Positions 62,223 to 64,000 of a DNA stretch of 64,000 nt are shown one piece after another. Position 1 is the stretch's first letter. Each line of letters starts with the position of its first letter. Location of the stretch: positions 25,806-89,805 of the forward strand of contig CANQVG010000005.1 of NCBI GenBank assembly GCA_947627235.1, read 5' to 3'. Below the pieces are notes generated by a model. That model did not search any database, was not told the DNA's origin, and worked only from the letters and a program-made list of their open reading frames with translations. The stretch comes from an uncultured Clostridia bacterium. Lineage in GTDB: Bacteria; Bacillota; Clostridia; Oscillospirales; Ruminococcaceae. Made by a program: the position numbers and the translations under genes.

Positions 62223-64000
62223 ATGAAAGAACTTTACGGAAAATCCGTCCGCCTGCGCGAGGGCGACTTTCTGCGCAGGGAACATTCCAACCGCGAATAC
62301 CTTATGAAGCTTCAGACAAGACACCTTTTGAGAAATTACGAACTCGAGGCGGGAAGATACTCTGGGCGCGGTCACGACGCGTCGGCTTTCGGCGGCTGGG
62401 AGGACCCCACCTGCCAGATAAGAGGTCACTTCCTCGGACACTGGCTCTCCGCCGCGGCTCTGCACTATAACGAAACTGGCGACCGCGAGCTGCTTGTCAA
62501 AACCGAGAACATACTCGACGGACTTGAAGCCTGCCAGCGCGACAACGGCGGCGAATGGGCAGGTCCGATTCCCGAAAAATACCTCTATTGGATAGGAAAG
62601 GGCAAGGGAATCTGGGCGCCGCAGTATAACATTCACAAGCTCTTTATGGGACTCATTGACGTTTACCGCTATATGGAACTTAACAAGGCTCTCGGCATTG
62701 CCGACAAGCTCGCAGACTGGTTCTTAAGATGGAGCGGAGAATACACCCGCGAGCAGTTTGACAACATTCTCGACGTCGAGACGGGCGGAATGCTCGAGGT
62801 CTGGGCAGACCTGCTCGATATCACAAAAGACGAAAAATACCGCACCCTCCTCGGAAGATACTACCGCGGCAGGCTGTTTGAGCCCCTGCTTGAGGGCAAG
62901 GACGTACTTACAAATATGCACGCAAACACCACAATTCCCGAGATACTCGGCTGCGCGAGAGCGTATGAGGTCACGGGAGAGGAAAAGTGGCTGAAAATCG
63001 TTGAATGTTACTGGAAGTGCGCCGTTACCGACAGAGGCTGCTTTGCCACCGGCGGACAGACTCAGGGCGAAATCTGGACGCCTATGCAGAAGCTCAAGGC
63101 TCGCCTCGGCGACAAGAATCAGGAGCACTGCACCGTCTACAATATGGTGAGACTCGCGGAATTTCTGTTCCGTCAGACAAAGGACCCTGCTTATATGCAC
63201 TATATCGAATACAACGTCGAAAACGGACTCACGGCGCAGTCCTACTGGCAGGGACCTCCCTACAAGGGAAGCCCGTGGGGAGGACTTCTGACATACTTTC
63301 TGCCTATGAAAGCCGGAAGCAAAAAGGATTGGTCGGGCGAGACCGACAGCTTCTTCTGCTGCCACGGCACTATGGTTCAGGCAAACGCCGCCTGGAACCG
63401 CAGAATCTATTACACCGAGGGCGACTCTCTCTACATCACTATGTATACCGGCTCGGAGGCGTCGTTTGATATGTGCGGACAAAATATGAGGGTGTCTATA
63501 CGTCAGGATTATATGAACGGCAGCCTGATGACCTCCTCCGAAAACAACGCGCTCCAGACCGTCAACGAGACTGCCCGCTCCCACGCAAACAAGCCCGATT
63601 ACCGCAAATACATAATCACCGTCAGAACCGAAAAGCCGACGGAATTTTCGGTAAACCTCAGAATTCCGGACTGGATAACGAGAGCCGCGACCGTCACCGT
63701 AAACGACGAAGCGCCCGAAAAAGTCTCGGATACCGATAAATTCACTGTTTTAAGAAGGGTCTGGAACGACGGCGACAGCATCACGGTGATACTTCCCATA
63801 GGCATCAGATTTATCCCCCTGCCCGACGATCCGACAATAGGAGCTTTCCGCTACGGTGCAGACGTTTTGGCAGGCATCACCGAACAGGAGCGGATACTCT
63901 ACATCGAGAGCGACAGACCCGAAGACGAGCTTTCGCAGGACACCGAGCGCGAATGGGGAACCTTCCGCACGCTCTACCGCACCGAAAATCAGGACCCGGG
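62223..64000 (+). CDS. GH127 family beta-L-arabinofuranosidase, cytoplasmic (partial, 3' end cut off)
   Basis: At least 592 codons, open to the window end. It starts MKELYGKSVRLREGDF with no signal peptide, GGAGG 7 bases upstream. Typical GH127 order: GRYSGRGHDASAFGGWEDPT, QIRGHFLGHWLSAAALHY, then TTIPEILGCARAYEVTG, KNQEHCTVYNMVRLAEFLF (Glu and Cys ligands) and SFFCCHGTMVQAN (Cys-Cys with the nucleophile). It would hydrolyse beta-arabinofuranosides that were imported, complementing the surface lipoprotein enzyme at 58427-60409. Confidence 0.9.
   Translation, partial: MKELYGKSVRLREGDFLRREHSNREYLMKLQTRHLLRNYELEAGRYSGRGHDASAFGGWEDPTCQIRGHFLGHWLSAAALHYNETGDRELLVKTENILDGLEACQRDNGGEWAGPIPEKYLYWIGKGKGIWAPQYNIHKLFMGLIDVYRYMELNKALGIADKLADWFLRWSGEYTREQFDNILDVETGGMLEVWADLLDITKDEKYRTLLGRYYRGRLFEPLLEGKDVLTNMHANTTIPEILGCARAYEVTGEEKWLKIVECYWKCAVTDRGCFATGGQTQGEIWTPMQKLKARLGDKNQEHCTVYNMVRLAEFLFRQTKDPAYMHYIEYNVENGLTAQSYWQGPPYKGSPWGGLLTYFLPMKAGSKKDWSGETDSFFCCHGTMVQANAAWNRRIYYTEGDSLYITMYTGSEASFDMCGQNMRVSIRQDYMNGSLMTSSENNALQTVNETARSHANKPDYRKYIITVRTEKPTEFSVNLRIPDWITRAATVTVNDEAPEKVSDTDKFTVLRRVWNDGDSITVILPIGIRFIPLPDDPTIGAFRYGADVLAGITEQERILYIESDRPEDELSQDTEREWGTFRTLYRTENQDP

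Overview
The window looks like a chromosomal segment of a gut-type Gram-positive anaerobe of the class Clostridia, most likely order Oscillospirales (Ruminococcus / Eubacterium siraeum-like). This is inferred from several things: an L27 with the Firmicutes N-terminal extension next to its Prp protease, a surface protein with a C-terminal SPETG-hydrophobic-KRR tail, a tetrahydrofolate-type riboswitch in front of folT, MetA with Glu111, several ECF vitamin-transporter parts, and arabinan-degrading glycosidases of families GH43, GH51 and GH127. No rRNA, tRNA, phage, IS transposase or CRISPR array was found.

Layout. 1-5.1 kb: a cut-off membrane protein, an autoregulated XRE repressor with two operator-like palindromes, a class C beta-lactamase-fold hydrolase, a surface protein whose start is frameshifted, a DUF3810 protein and a CDF metal transporter. 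5.4-9 kb: operon pcrA-DUF4364-yfbR. 9.1-12.5 kb: AI-2E-type exporter, a GH43 lipoprotein and a small AT-rich lipoprotein. 12.7-16.6 kb: glycolytic operon pgk, a 54-residue membrane protein, tpiA, gpmI. 16.8-18.7 kb: pyridoxal kinase, trmL, small P-loop kinase. 19-20.6 kb: two membrane proteins. 20.8-22.8 kb: pfkA, THF riboswitch, folT. 23-26.5 kb: a zinc-ribbon/PASTA pseudokinase divergent from cardiolipin synthase, with a WalR-like direct repeat between them. 26.5-27.5 kb: prmA. 27.6-32.2 kb: a Cd/Zn P-type ATPase with its ArsR/CadC repressor and a MerR regulator, bounded on both sides by copies of an unusual non-coding element.

32.2-37 kb: an ECF S component, yebC, mrnC, obg, rpmA, prp, rplU. 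37-45.6 kb: a ClpE-like unfoldase, CvpA, DUF5711, truA, ecfT-ecfA2-ecfA1 and an RNA methyltransferase. 45.6-49.3 kb: a degenerate GlmM-like phosphohexomutase and ruvCAB. 49.5-56.6 kb: metA, GH36 alpha-galactosidase, an intact phosphohexomutase, LMW phosphatase, ZIP transporter, orphan prepilin and a DnaQ-like exonuclease. 56.7-64 kb: an arabinose-polymer group (GH51, GH127 lipoprotein, MATE transporter, second GH127 cut off by the window end).

The most striking observation is the pair of non-coding elements at 27587-27801 and 31897-32159. Each sits exactly between two copies of the intrinsic-terminator hairpin of the adjacent gene. The hairpin sequence differs between the two sites but is duplicated at each, and only the distal copy keeps the T-run. 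The elements share two conserved arms around a variable, structured centre and have the same orientation relative to the upstream gene. This fits insertion of an undescribed non-coding element at terminator hairpins with duplication of the hairpin. Other notable points are two proteins whose catalytic motifs have been lost (the GlmM paralogue and the PASTA kinase) and the frameshifted surface protein.
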